From assembly GCA_019321725.1 (NCBI GenBank), contig CM033121.1, positions 2,852,001 through 2,916,000 of the forward strand: a stretch of 64,000 nt of DNA, given 5' to 3'. The number at the start of each line of letters is the position of its first letter. Position 1 is the first letter of the stretch. The position numbers and the translations under genes were made by a program. This DNA is from Paulownia fortunei. Taxonomy: Eukaryota > Streptophyta > Magnoliopsida > Lamiales > Paulowniaceae. Of this stretch, positions 51,056-62,365 are shown in pieces. The notes under the pieces were generated by a model. That model made no database searches. It was not told where the DNA came from and saw nothing but the letters and a program-made list of their open reading frames with translations.

Positions 51056-51363
51056 ATGTGTGACCTTGGTGTGGTGGGTTGTAATTGAGTGAACAAGGAA
51101 AAGCTTCTTAGCCTCTTGATCAATACTCCATCACCACACCCCACTTTCATTTGTGGGTTTTTCTTTCCTTCTGAACTTTTCTTGAGGCAACTTTTTTTTT
51201 TCTGTTTTCTCTTTTGATGTTGTTTGTTTGTGGTGGTAACTGGTAAGAGTAATGGAAAATGAGCATGCAAGATTTGTTTTGTTGTTTATACAGTGAAGCA
51301 TTGATCCAAAATTCTGCCCTGAAAATGGGGGAAACTAGCTTCAAGAGTGGAGTTAGGAAGTGA
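51056..51363 (+). promoter_or_regulatory. Three short upstream ORFs in the probable DHHC leader
   Basis: Three ATG-initiated ORFs end before the main ATG at 51442: 51056-51088 (10 codons plus stop), 51252-51296 (14 codons, starting MENEHARF) and 51325-51363 (12 codons, MGETSFKSGVRK). If transcription begins in the CT-rich region near 50880-50920 and no leader intron removes them, scanning ribosomes would meet all three and translation of the main ORF could be reduced. The transcription start is not known. Confidence 0.5.
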
Positions 51364-51441
51364 AACATAGTTCATTTTTTTTTTCCTTTTCCTATATTTT
51401 TCTTGAAAGTAATTTCTTGATTGCAACTTCCAATCAACACA

Positions 51442-54400
51442 ATGAGAAAGCATGGATGGCAGCTTCCTTACCATCCACTCCAGGTATCTTTTATGAGCCC
51501 CTCTGCGTATTTATGTGTAAGAGTGTGCATTTGTTTCTTCTTCACATACTCCATATGCTTATCTTTCTTGTGCTTTTATTTGTTTTTGTTTTTTTAAATG
51601 TATTCAAGTGTCTGAGTAAAGATGTATATGTGTGCAGGTGGTAGCTGTAGCTGTATTTCTGGCATTGGGGTTTGCTTTCTATGTTTTCTTTGCTCCTTTT
51701 CTGGGAAAGCAATTGTTCCAATACATAGTGATGGGGATTTACACTCCTCTTGTAAGCACAATTGCATCCTTATCTTAAGATTCTTTTTTCTCTTGTAATT
51801 CAAGTTCCCTTTTTAGTGGCTATGAAGAAACTGAGATCTAAGGTTTCAATGCTTGTTGCTTTCTGATTGATCTTTACTTTATTCCCTGAAATTAACATTT
51901 TTCCTAGATTAGTTTCCGTTTAATTGCATTTTCTATACTCTTTTTTTTTTTTAAAACAAAAAAATTCCATGTTTAATGGGCTTTGGAATTTGTTAAAAAA
52001 AGCATTCAAGTCACTTCATTTGACAAGGAAAATAAGGTGCTTGTCCTCTAGCTTTTTGTTCGCATACAAAGAGAGCCACAAGTTTCTCAGTCAAAAATTT
52101 TACAATTGTGCTTTCAAAGATTGTATTTTTTGTCTCTTGTTTTGATTAGTCTTGGAATTATTTGGTCAATTTGGAGTATTGTTATTTCACATTCAACAAT
52201 AGCCCTGTTTCTGAGATTACCAGGTCCCTCTAAACCTTCACTAAGGAGCAAATTAGTTTCACCTGATTACCAGGGATGGAGAATTATTCTGACCACATAT
52301 CAATTCTACCTGATTAATGCCTGTGAGTATCTACTGAAATGTGTGGAAGGCCATTTCCCATCCAATAATCTTCTTGCACGGCCATGGACATACACTGTGT
52401 CCCTGAGATGCATTAAGTACAAATCATTTGTTTGAAAATTGATTGAGCAATGAAGAGAAGATATGGTTCTTCCTGCTTCTTTTTATTTGCATTACATAGT
52501 ATGATTTCTTCGATTGTTATTGTTAAAATTTCATGTTGTGTGCTCATAAGTTAACTTTTAGAGCATTGCAAACTTGCTCCAGTGATCAAGCCTTTGTGCT
52601 TGATGACAAAAAAATATCATTTTCAGCCTTGTGCATCTTCACTGTAGAATAAAATCAAGCAATATGGTTAATGGAAACTTATCAAAAGTGCTTACTAGGA
52701 CTTCAGAATGAAATTCTTTTGCCTATTTATTACTCCTTTCTTAAATGTTGATCAGGAGCATGTCTGAAAAGCTCATATGGGGTGATAAGTTATTCTGGGA
52801 TATTGATGGGTGGTTCACAATGCTGTTTTTCACTAGATCAAAATCATCTACCATGCCATCTTAATTAACATTTGGTATCATCTCTAGTTATATGCTTTGG
52901 ATGAGGCAGGCTTTTTATCTTCATAATGTTATATATTTCTGGATTGGTGGCTAGATGAGCAAATTGACATAAGAACTGTAACGTCCCTTATCTTATTCTG
53001 CTACTCTGTCATTTCTCAGCTAATATGCGCCTTTGGTCTATACATTTGGTGTGCGGCTGCTGATCCTGCTGATCCTGGAGTCTTTAGATCAAAAAAATAT
53101 CTTAATATTCTGGACAACAAGAAGCATGTCAAATTGAGTGAGTCGAAACATGGTGGAGAGTCAACTTCATCAATTCGAGATGTTAGTGCTGCAGCCATTG
53201 GAGAGGATGCTAATGATAATGGGAAAATAGATATTGAGTCAGCAGCTGATTGTAATACTGAACCTGAAAAGAAGAATTCCTCATTTCACAAGAGGACCTG
53301 CTTCATGGGCGTGTTGGCTTTATTGCCTTGTTCTTACATTTGCAACTCACATGAAGAGTCTTGTGATCAACAGAGTGAAGATATGATGTTCTACTGTAGC
53401 TTGTGTGAAGTAGAGGTGTGTAGATACACACGTAGTTAATAGCTTTCTGAATTCAGATCCTGATGTCAATATCCTCCAAACATATTGCAATACACGTTGA
53501 AATGCGTTGCAGGGAATTCATGTTTGCTTTTTTTTTTTAATATATCTGTGCAATGATTATTACATTTAGTAATTCATCTAAGCAGGACTTCTTCTTAAGC
53601 TTTGCCTTACCTTTTACTGATACCAGATGGTTACAACTTACAGGTTTTCAAGTACAGCAAGCATTGTAGAGTCTGTGACAAGTGTGTTGACCGCTTTGAT
53701 CATCATTGCAGGGTACATCAGGATTTATAGTTGGGATATCTTCTACCATTATGGTCGTAGAGAACCTTCTAATCCCTTTCTTACTCTATTTTGTAGTGGC
53801 TAAACAATTGCATAGGCAAAAGGAACTATAGGAAGTTTTTTACTCTTATGGTGTCTGCCCTTCTCCTGGTATGCTCAAGCATCCATTTTCTATTTTCCTT
53901 CATAAAAACATTGTATCTTCAAATACATAGTGTTGTTTTATGAGTTTACTTCAGAACCAAACGGCTACTTCTATCTGCTTTCTTCACTGTGTCTAAGCCT
54001 ATTTACCATGAAGGATATCTGTCGTCAATGACAGAAACGTGACTCTTTAATGGAAATGTCTGCTTTATGTCCTTTGCTTCTGTTTTCATTTTACTGTATC
54101 TGGGTCTACAACACATCCAGACTACTATTTCCATCCAGAATTTCCATGATAAGTTCCTGCCGAGTCTAGTATTCTCTGTAAATCCAACTCTCTTATCATT
54201 CCTTTAACAACTATGCTCTGTTTCCTAAAAGGACTTGCTAGATCGATCCTGAAAGTCACCTCAAAAGTCTGTTTTATTTCCAGGTCAGTTTTGTATTTTA
54301 AATGTATATTTGACAGGTTTATACATGTTTTGTGCACCTTGGACTTGAGATTGCAGCTTATACTTCAATGGTCGACTGGAATCCTTGTACTTATCCTGTG

Positions 54401-56812
54401 TTTTCTTGAGAAGAAGAAATTTGCTACTGACATCAGCTCCAAGTTAGGAAGCAGTTTCACGGTGGTTCCTTTTGTAATTGTGGTGGTGAGTATTTGATAC
54501 CCTTCATTTACGTCATTCTCATTACTGCCAAGCTTGTTGTTGTCAACAGAACCAGGGGTGGGGGAATGAAACTGTGAATAGTTCACCTCACCCAACTTCG
54601 ACGTCGTGGTCCTTATAAACATCATGGAATTGAAAATGACTTACTCCACCCTTGTAGTCAACCTCACGGAGAATAGAATTATATCGAGTCGAATAAGCTA
54701 GTCAATTTAAATTTATTGCAATACTTTGAAAATAATACTCTACGCTTTACATATATTACAGGCAGTGTGCACCATATTGGCCATGATTGCAACCCTGCCG
54801 CTTGCTCAGCTTTTCTTCTTTCACATTCTTCTGATCAAGAAGGTTGGCATTTGTTTTCATTTTCTTGTGTTTTTTGCTTCTTGCTTAAAATATTAATGAA
54901 TACAAAAATTGCCTGAGGAAAAAATATTTGAGTTCAACTCACAATTGCAATGGTGGGATAACAGGGCATAAGCACATATGATTACATTATAGCTCTAAGG
55001 GACCAAGAGCAACAAGTTGCTGGAGGTCAGCAAAGTCCTCAGATGTCTCCTGTGAGCTCTCTTACTGGATTAAGCAGTGCAAGCTCCTACAACACTTTCC
55101 ATAGAGCAGCATGGTGCACACCCCCACGGCTGTTTGTGGAAGATCAGGTAGAATTCTTCTGAAGATTCATCAAACCTCCTTCTAAAGTACTCTTTTACAT
55201 TTTCTTTTTAAAGCTATTGGCATTTCTAGTACTCCGTAGCTGAGTATTGTGCTTGATTCTGGTTGAGATATTTTATTGATCAACAGTATCTGCTGCTCAC
55301 AAATTCAAAATTACTTGCCTACTTCTGCATGAAGTTTACGAACTGCATTCAATTAAATTGTTCTTTGTCAGTGTCAAGTAAACAGCTTCTTTATTTTACT
55401 ACCTACAAGAATATAGTTGCAGAAACTGAATTAGCGCAAGCTTATTTAATTAATCTCTCGAAATACAAAATGTCTCGTTTCAGAAAAAGAAGTCAATGAA
55501 GAAAATGCTTCCTCAATGGGTTTTCATATTTTTGTCCATTGCATATTAGTCTTACCAGAAATTCTTTACCGACCTTATTGACAAACATTTAACTATTGTG
55601 GCCTGTTTCATATGTGAGAGAAATTCAATAGGAAAATGCAACCAGAATGCCAATGTTTGAAATGACTTACTATCAGGAACAAAGTCATAACCATTTTGTT
55701 GTTTTAGCTCTTCTACGTTGTCACTTCTCATTCCATGCCACTTGCTCTGCAAAAAGGAAATGAATTCCCTATATGCTCAATTGTACAAGATAGTCTAGTC
55801 TAATATTATGGTGACACTTCACACAGCAATTTTTCAAAATAATTTGGTTTAGAAATATGTTTGCACTGATCAAATGGAATATTTTTTAGGGTCCCCCAAT
55901 AGCTCCATTTTCTTTTCTTTTATAGATTTTTTGTCAGTAATAGCTTCCAGCTCTGCTATCAGAAATCCAGGCACAGATTAACTTCGGGCTTCATTCTATC
56001 TTGTTATCTTGCAGTTTGATGTGGTACCTCCTGACAATGGATCTGTTAGTTCACTTGGAAAAAAGACAATGGTGGAGGAACAAATGAAGAAAAAGAATCC
56101 TGCAGCTGTAAAGATCAGCCCATGGACATTGGCACGCTTAAATGCAGAGGATGTGTCAAAGGCTGCTGCAGAGGCAAGAAAGAAGTCCAAGATTCTGCGG
56201 CCTGTAGTAAGGCGTGAATCCACTTATGCCCTTGAAACAGACAGCAGTTTTGGCAGCAGTGGTCGCCGGATGGCCCTGAGGCCTGACAACAATAGAAAGC
56301 GAGGGAGCAGGCGCATTCGCCTCCCTGCAGAGATGCCCCTTGAACCTCCATCAAAGTTTCCAAGTTTAGATGCCCAAAACAGTAGAGATCACCTTATGAT
56401 CACCGGGACATCAACCAGCTTGGCCCCTCTACAGCTTGAAGCCCGAAGTGATTTCAGGGCAAACCGAGCTATCCCAGGCTCGGCTGGTATGATTGCTTCT
56501 TCACCTGAGAGTAGCTTTGATTCTCCTGACCTTCACCCTTTCCGGGTTTCCTCATCAGGAGCTGAAGAGGCAAGGAGACTTGTTGGGCTATCTGCTACTG
56601 CTTTGGCTACTCAGAAAGACATTCCTTTGTCAAGATCAACTAGCGATGGATATGATGCATCTGGTGGCGAAGACAGCGACCGAGTACCTACAAGAATTCT
56701 ACATAGGTCAAATAACTGGAGTAGCCTCCTATTTGGCTCCGAGCCAGACAGAACTGTCCCGAAATTCATGCCGCCATCTTCATCTACATTGTCAAACCAT
56801 AGGAAGCTTTGA
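51442..56812 (+). CDS. DHHC-type protein S-acyltransferase, PAT21/PAT22-like
   Basis: Nine exons, 51442-51483, 51638-51751, 53020-53415, 53644-53712, 53797-53868, 54357-54485, 54762-54842, 54965-55147 and 56015-56812, join in frame to about 627 residues. DHHC enzymes attach palmitate to protein cysteines via a cysteine thioester intermediate in Golgi, vacuolar or plasma membranes. The start [14 protein letters not shown] is typical of this subgroup. Two membrane segments lie at about 15-37 and 53-70, the DPG motif follows (ADPADPGVF), then a cytosolic loop, the cysteine-rich domain beginning [20 protein letters not shown], and the catalytic DHHC at residues 203-206 followed by [15 protein letters not shown]. 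Two more membrane segments follow at about 232-250 and 270-302. The long serine-rich cytosolic tail includes [20 protein letters not shown]. All catalytic residues are present. Upstream ORFs may limit its translation. Confidence 0.95.
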
Positions 56813-57443
56813 AGAGGTGAACCTGCCGGTGCTCATGGCACAAAATGCAGAATCTTGAAATTTTTTCATTTGTTGTTCGAGGTTAAATCAACAGTTGCCT
56901 GCCTTGGGCTATTGCCATATCTGTCTGCATTCCTTCAGAAGTCTGATGCAACTTTTGGTTCCAGATTATCGACCAGGGTTGCAAAGGTGCTTGCAGGAGA
57001 TATATGTTTTTTTCCCGCAGATTCTTTTGTGCCCCACTAGAGGGAAGTAAATCGGTTCAAACTTAAAAGAAACTTTGCAATCTGAGTTCTGGCGCCATTA
57101 TTAATGAGCTTGCAGCATGACCCACTGACTCTTTGTCCTGTAAATTTATGTCCATGCATGCGCCTGTGGCATAAATTTTGTTCTTTGTCATCAACTCTTG
57201 TCAATGTGTAGAACTTTCTGTTTAAACACCAAGTAAATTCTTGATGAAAAAATGAAAAAATACGTCCTGTCATCCTTTGTTTCTATTGATGGGTAAGTTG
57301 CAATTTAACCCATGTTTTGAAAAAATTAAGTGATTTCTTTTCTTTATTTTCATAATTCGAAAACTCAACAAGCGTTGGAGGCGTGTCAGTGTATGTTAGT
57401 GTCTGATATGTGTGTTGAAACACGGGAAGATCAGAGTTCTAGT

Positions 57444-57870
57444 AATGTTTTCAAAATGGAACCGAGAGATTGGTTTAATAGGAACTGCAGGTTGATTTGG
57501 TCCGATTAGTTCAGTTTGAATCGAAGGTCGATTCGATTAGTTCAGTTTGAATCGAATGTCGATATGGTTCGGTTAGCATTATATAAGCGAATTTTTGATT
57601 TGATTGATTTTTATTTTTTAAGAAGTTTAAAATTTAATATTTTATTAGATGTATGTAGTTATTTGAATTTTGTGGTGTTAGATATTTTTTTGTTAGTTAT
57701 TTATATTTTTTAACATTTTAAATATATTATATAACAATTAATTTATTATATTATTATTTTACATAATATAATAAAAAAATATAATAAATTTTTATTAGAT
57801 CAATTGGATCAACAGTTAAATCAATTGAACTGATAATCAATTTGATCACCGATCTAATTATGAAAACATT
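57444..57870. mobile_element. MITE-like element, copy B
   Basis: A 427-bp element starts AATGTTTTCAAAATGGAACC and ends TGAAAACATT, giving about 10 bp of inverted terminal repeat. It is homologous to 44335-44841, especially over the right half (ACAATTAATTTATTATATTA and TTTTTATTAGATCAATTGGA). TA flanks both ends (TA-ATGTTTTC and GAAAACAT-TA), compatible with a TA target duplication as in Tc1/mariner relatives, but copy A does not show this clearly. A 31-bp direct duplication lies inside at 57503-57564. Confidence 0.65.
57503..57564 (+). repeat. 31-bp tandem duplication inside MITE copy B
   Basis: CGATTAGTTCAGTTTGAATC followed by GAAGGTCGATT (57503-57533) is repeated at 57534-57564 with two differences near its end. 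Copy A has no matching duplication, so it arose after the two copies diverged. Confidence 0.85.
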
Positions 57871-58257
57871 AATACTTACAATAAATGACACTTTCACTTC
57901 ACTATTTAAATTTTAATATTTGAGCACATTATTTTAAAAAATAAGGATATATGCTGTATGAGTTGGCGGACTTTGCTAAATGTTTTGGCCCAATCCGACT
58001 TTGATCTTGGCCAAGTCCATTTCAGTTTGCCGTCTTGTTTAGTTGAATTGAGATGGGTTCCCGCGGTTTTTACAATTTTTAGCAATTTATAATTTCTTCA
58101 ATTTCCAAGAGTCATTTCAAAGGTTCAACCAAATAACTTTTTTGAATTTCTATTATTTCAAATACGACAACGAATAATGTCTTAATCAAACAATGCTACA
58201 ATGACTATAAAAGTCAAATAAATCTTAATTAAAAAAAATAACAAGAATTCTTGGTGT

Positions 58258-58880
58258 TATGAAAAAAAACCTCTAGCATAGAGTGCCAAGTAAGTTGGTG
58301 TCCAAAACACCATATGAAATATGGTGTGGAAAAACTACTTTATACAACTACCTTAGGATATGGGGGTGCCCTGCTTACGTGAACCAGTTGGTGGGAGATA
58401 AGTTGGATACTAAATTCATTTTATGTAAGTTGTGGGGTATCCAAAGGAATCCATTGGATACTATTTCTACGATCTTCGGAACAAAATATAGTTGTTTCGA
58501 GAAATGCCACCTTCTTAGATAAAGAGTTTCTATTGGATAGAAAAGATAAGATTGTAGAGCTTGAAAAAATTCAAAAATCAAAAAGTGTCCCATAGAAGAC
58601 AATAGTGATAAAACCTCCCAAAATTAACATTTCTATTACACAGCCTCCTAGGAGATTTGAAAGAATCTCGAGACCACCTGAATGGTATGGTCTTTTGTTG
58701 GAGAACAATAAGGAGAAGCATTCTTGAGATAATGATTGGAGTAGATGGAGAGATAGTGACCTATAAGATACAATTGATTGCAAAAGGCTATACTAAAAAG
58801 CAAGGTGTTGACTATGAGAAAATCTTTTCACCAATGGCGATTGTTTTCGATCATATTAGTTATAGCGTCGAGAAATTTTG
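58258..58880 (+). mobile_element. Truncated, frameshifted Ty1/copia polyprotein fragment
   Basis: Segments of a copia-type polyprotein are readable in shifting frames. First come the region after the integrase core (KTPYEIWCGK, LRIWGCPAYVNQL; about 58295-58400), then LDKEFLLDRKDKIVELEKIQ in another frame (about 58515-58575), then the start of reverse transcriptase (YKIQLIAKGYTKKQGVDYEK; about 58760-58820). Stops and frameshifts interrupt each part, about a hundred codons between integrase and reverse transcriptase are missing, and the RT catalytic region is absent. No long terminal repeats are visible. It is a dead remnant. Confidence 0.85.
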
Positions 58881-60016
58881 AAGTTTGAAAAGAAAATAAA
58901 ACAAAGAAGGTATAGGCTCAAAAGTTGTAAATGTAACTATGAATTTGACCATATATTATTATTTAATAATCTTCTTTGTTTTTTTCATCACCTAAATATT
59001 AATGAGTAAAGATATAATTAGATTGTTGCATCATTTCGGGCCTACACTAAAAGAATGTTATGTTTAACTTGGATTTATTATGTCAAATAATACCCAAAGT
59101 ATAACTTAGAATTCAAAAATTAATAATCTGAATTATATTATAATAATTTATAATTCATGTTTTAAGGTAATTTAATTTTCAAGTATTTTAGATTTTGACG
59201 TTATGTTTATAAAATGTCCGATCTTCAATTTAAGAGCATATTTCATCAGTCAGTCAAATCAGCACACCGCAAAGCTGTAAAGCTCATAGAAAGCTCCTAT
59301 AACGTGCTCTCTCGGTCTCTCTCTAGGATGCTGAGGAATAAGTGCCCATTTGATTTTATTTTCAAATTTATTATATATTTAATAAGTTTTCATTTAAAAT
59401 TAAATACGTGTTTATAATAATTATATTTCTATGTAAATTATATATGTTTAACAATAAATAAATAAATATTTTATTATATTTTTTTGCATGGAAAAATATA
59501 AAATATTAATGGATTTAAAATAAACTTAATTAGATACAAAAAAAAACATTAATAGATTTAAGAATGAATTTTGAAAATGAGAATAAATGATATTATTAAT
59601 GAAAATAAATAAAATAAAATATATTTTCTTAATTTTAAATAATAATAAAAAATCCTTTGAAAAAAAAAAATAATTCTTTCTATTTCAACAACATTAATAC
59701 ATATTAAATATATATTAATAATATCGCCCGTTCATTTCAATTTCTCTTCAACAATTAGTCATTGTTCATATTCATATATTTCAAGTCCCACTTGATTGTA
59801 GTTTACAAAAGCAAACCAAACCAAATTACTCACAAATCAACCACTTCACAAACATAACAAAATCTTGTTCAAGTACCAAACAAGGATTAAGGTCCACAAA
59901 ATGCATCTCTTATTCAACTCCACTTTCATACACAGACTCTTCTAACAACATACATGAATCATATGAGAAAACAATAGAACCAGCCAAAAAAACACAAGAT
60001 TTAGCTGCTGCTGCTG

Positions 60017-61000
60017 CTAGACAACATTAACAACAAAAGGAGCCACCCCATCATCAAAAGGCAATCGAACATATTCCCGACCCATCTCCTCATCGCTCTG
60101 AAACGGCGCCCATTCCCCGTGCAACGCTTTGCAATAGATGAACAACACGGTGTTTGCAGCCACAGTATAAAGCGACAATATGGTCGTCAAACAAGCATAA
60201 ACAACCATCTGCAGAACAACTCCCCATCCACTCCATCCCTCAATAATCCCACCTGCATTGGCCACCAAACTCGAATACCACCTCGTCAAAAGCCCAACCA
60301 GAATTCCAAAGAACAGTATCATCAAGAACGCGACCCCTCTCATCCCCTTCACCAAATACCAACTCCTTTTCAATGGTGCAAAACCCCAATCTGATTCCAC
60401 AATCACCACCGTAGTCGTCAAACACCACCCAACTTGCAAGTAAACCAACAGCCCCACAAGCAGAGCCGCGATCAAGATAACAAAAAAAAGAAAATATTGA
60501 CTGTCATAGTCCATTTTGAACCCGAATAACGCAAGCCCGTTGTACGCCAACAGCACAAATATACCAAAAGCAAAGACAATCAATCCCAAAATTATCTGGG
60601 TAACAAGCAGGGTTGCAAGAAGAGGGAAAAACGAAACCAGAATGGACTTAAGCGAGGTAATAAATCTCACGGGCCTACCGTAGAATCCACGGAAGGTGCT
60701 GTGGGTGATAGAAGCGCTGGAGCAAAGGCTGAAAAGGAGTACACAAAGGGCGTAAAGAATTGGGATCAGGAGTTGGGCAACAGGGGGGATTTCGGGGTCT
60801 GCCGTGGAAACGAAGAAAAGGGATCGGTGATAGTGGGAATGAACTGACGTGGGCTGAAAAAGGAAAGGGTAAATGATGGTTAGAAAGGAGACAGGGAGGA
60901 TGAAGAGAACTGACAGGGCCAAGAAATGGCGGGGGTGAGCGCTGATTATGCGCGAGGCGTCGGAGAATACTCCCCAGAGGGTTGGTCTGTGGGTTGACAT
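60017..61000 (-). CDS. Intronless multi-pass membrane protein of unknown function
   Basis: A single uninterrupted ORF of 327 codons. The soluble N-terminus (MSTHRPTLWGVFSDASRIIS) is followed by about six to seven hydrophobic segments, at roughly residues 26-48, 74-97, 119-158 (probably two), 168-190, 222-240 and 260-290, and an acidic C-tail (QSDEEMGREYVRLPFDDG). The paired pattern and the WGFAPLKRSWYLVKG motif between segments are typical of a plant-specific family. I recall the Arabidopsis members AT1G26650 and AT1G69430, labelled with the uninformative name 'son of sevenless protein'; nothing here resembles an animal Ras exchange factor. GC content is clearly above its surroundings. Its leader lies within a GT/GA-repeat stretch. 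No enzymatic motif is visible. Confidence 0.88.
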   Translation of the reverse strand: MSTHRPTLWGVFSDASRIISAHPRHFLALSVLFILPVSFLTIIYPFLFQPTSVHSHYHRSLFFVSTADPEIPPVAQLLIPILYALCVLLFSLCSSASITHSTFRGFYGRPVRFITSLKSILVSFFPLLATLLVTQIILGLIVFAFGIFVLLAYNGLALFGFKMDYDSQYFLFFVILIAALLVGLLVYLQVGWCLTTTVVIVESDWGFAPLKRSWYLVKGMRGVAFLMILFFGILVGLLTRWYSSLVANAGGIIEGWSGWGVVLQMVVYACLTTILSLYTVAANTVLFIYCKALHGEWAPFQSDEEMGREYVRLPFDDGVAPFVVNVV

Positions 61001-61027
61001 GATCGCAGAAGACGGAATACTGTGTCA

Positions 61028-61068
61028 ATGTGTGTGTGTGTGTGAGTGTGTGTGTGTGAGAGAGAGAG
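61028..61068. repeat. GT/GA compound microsatellite in the membrane-protein leader
   Basis: Runs of GT units with a GA tail lie about 30-70 bases upstream of the start codon at 61000 on the minus strand. The transcribed strand reads CT then CA, a common composition for plant 5' leaders. Confidence 0.8.
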
Positions 61069-62105
61069 ATGGGGATTGGAGAAGACGATGGAAGATTAAT
61101 ATAAAGAGAGGGCTGGCAATCTTGTTCAACAATGTGGAAAAGTTCAAAGTTTTCAGGTCAATTGTCAAAATATTTTTATTTATGATATTACTTCATACAC
61201 ATTTAATATTTGGAATGTTGATTGATTAGAATGAAAATTTCCGACAATCTCAATGCCCCCGAACTCAGACCTCGCTTCATCTTGCAATATCCGACCCATC
61301 CACCACTTCCCCTTCACCACCAACAGCTTTTCTCAAGAACAGTACATTTGAAATCCTGGAGCAAACGCGTTCATTTAAATTCTATTTTGTTTACTTTTAA
61401 AAGTCTCTTTTTGGTAATCATTTACACATCTTGTCAACTATGATCAAATAATAGAACTTATGATGGATGGGTGGGTATAATATTAAATGATTGAATTAAT
61501 TTGAACAGACAAATAGTATTTTAAAATTTTGGTCCAAGTAAGAGTTTATATTTAAAATAAAATTATTTTGGAATTTATAAAATATAACAATTATTTTTTA
61601 AAGTACATAATTATATTTTTTGTGACACTAGTATTATAAATAACAAGAATTTTTAATACAAAGTGTTTAAAAATTCTTTTTTGAGACTTGGAAAAAAGAA
61701 CGAAATAATAAAATGAATGAGATGAAAATAAGGAATTTTTGACTTCTAGTTGCCATGACCATATATGTTTGCCTAGTTGAATTTTTAAGTGATTTTATTA
61801 AATAAAATCACTTAAATTATTAATTAAAGTTAGGATCAATATCTAATTTTTCCAAATCAATTTCCAACAAATTATTCCTACAATTTGGATAATTATATTA
61901 AAATTTTCTATCAATTTTTCTCGACAAAAAAAACAAACAGAAAAAGATCGATATATCTCTTTATAAACAGCCCATAAATTAAAAAAAGACAAAAAATAAA
62001 AGAATTGGGCAAACATTTTTACTCTGTCCCCTAAAGATCAAATGTCAAAAACTCTCACCTTTTGTCTCTCTTTAAAATCTCCCATTTTTTTCTGTTTTAT
62101 CTATC

Positions 62106-62125
62106 CATCTCTCTCTCTCTCTCTC

Positions 62126-62167
<42 letters not shown>
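62106..62167. repeat. CT/CA compound microsatellite
   Basis: About ten CT units at 62108-62127 followed by about 18 CA units at 62131-62166. Confidence 0.9.
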
Positions 62168-62172
<5 letters not shown>

Positions 62173-62173
62173 T

Positions 62174-62365
62174 AAGGTTGGGTTTGGGGTGGCCTCGGGA
62201 TTGTGGTTGCGTGGGTGGGACGAGGTTGGAGTTGGGGTTCGGGGTTTCTGGGTTGTGGCAGCCTGGGACTGTGGGTGGCGGGGTTGGGGTTGGGGTGTGG
62301 GGTGGGATCGGCTGTTGGCGGCAGGGAGGTTGGGGTAGGGTGTGGGGGTAGGGGAGAGGGGTTTC
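62174..62365 (+). repeat. G-rich, TTGGGG-like tract
   Basis: About 190 bases rich in GGG/GGGG runs spaced by T, TT or short mixed sequence, including GGGGTTGGGGTTGGGGTG. It directly follows the CA microsatellite. The strand bias is strong: almost no CCC runs. It has many possible G-quadruplex combinations. It codes for nothing recognisable in any frame. Confidence 0.85.

Larger units (their letters stand above)
36896..51441. other. 14.5-kb gene-poor interval
   Basis: No protein of a known family was found on either strand. The first kilobase is probably promoter and leader of the EDR2-like gene. Beyond it lie AT microsatellites (40161-41130), a CT microsatellite (42102-42142), a dispersed repeat (42418-42783), a local duplication (43296-43606), a poly-C run (43952-43966), a MITE-like element (44335-44841), a G-rich tract (46239-46290) and a C-rich tract (48355-48398). 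From about 50550 on, base composition rises and CT-rich DNA marks the promoter and leader of the DHHC gene. Confidence 0.6.
56813..60016. other. Convergent intergenic DNA with transposon remnants
   Basis: The DHHC 3' untranslated region probably runs to about 57270. It is followed by a MITE-like element (57444-57870), a broken Ty1/copia fragment (58258-58880) and AT-rich DNA. The last 250 bases before 60017 are the probable 3' region of the membrane-protein gene and include a short GCT repeat at 60004-60018, just outside and overlapping its stop codon. Confidence 0.6.
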
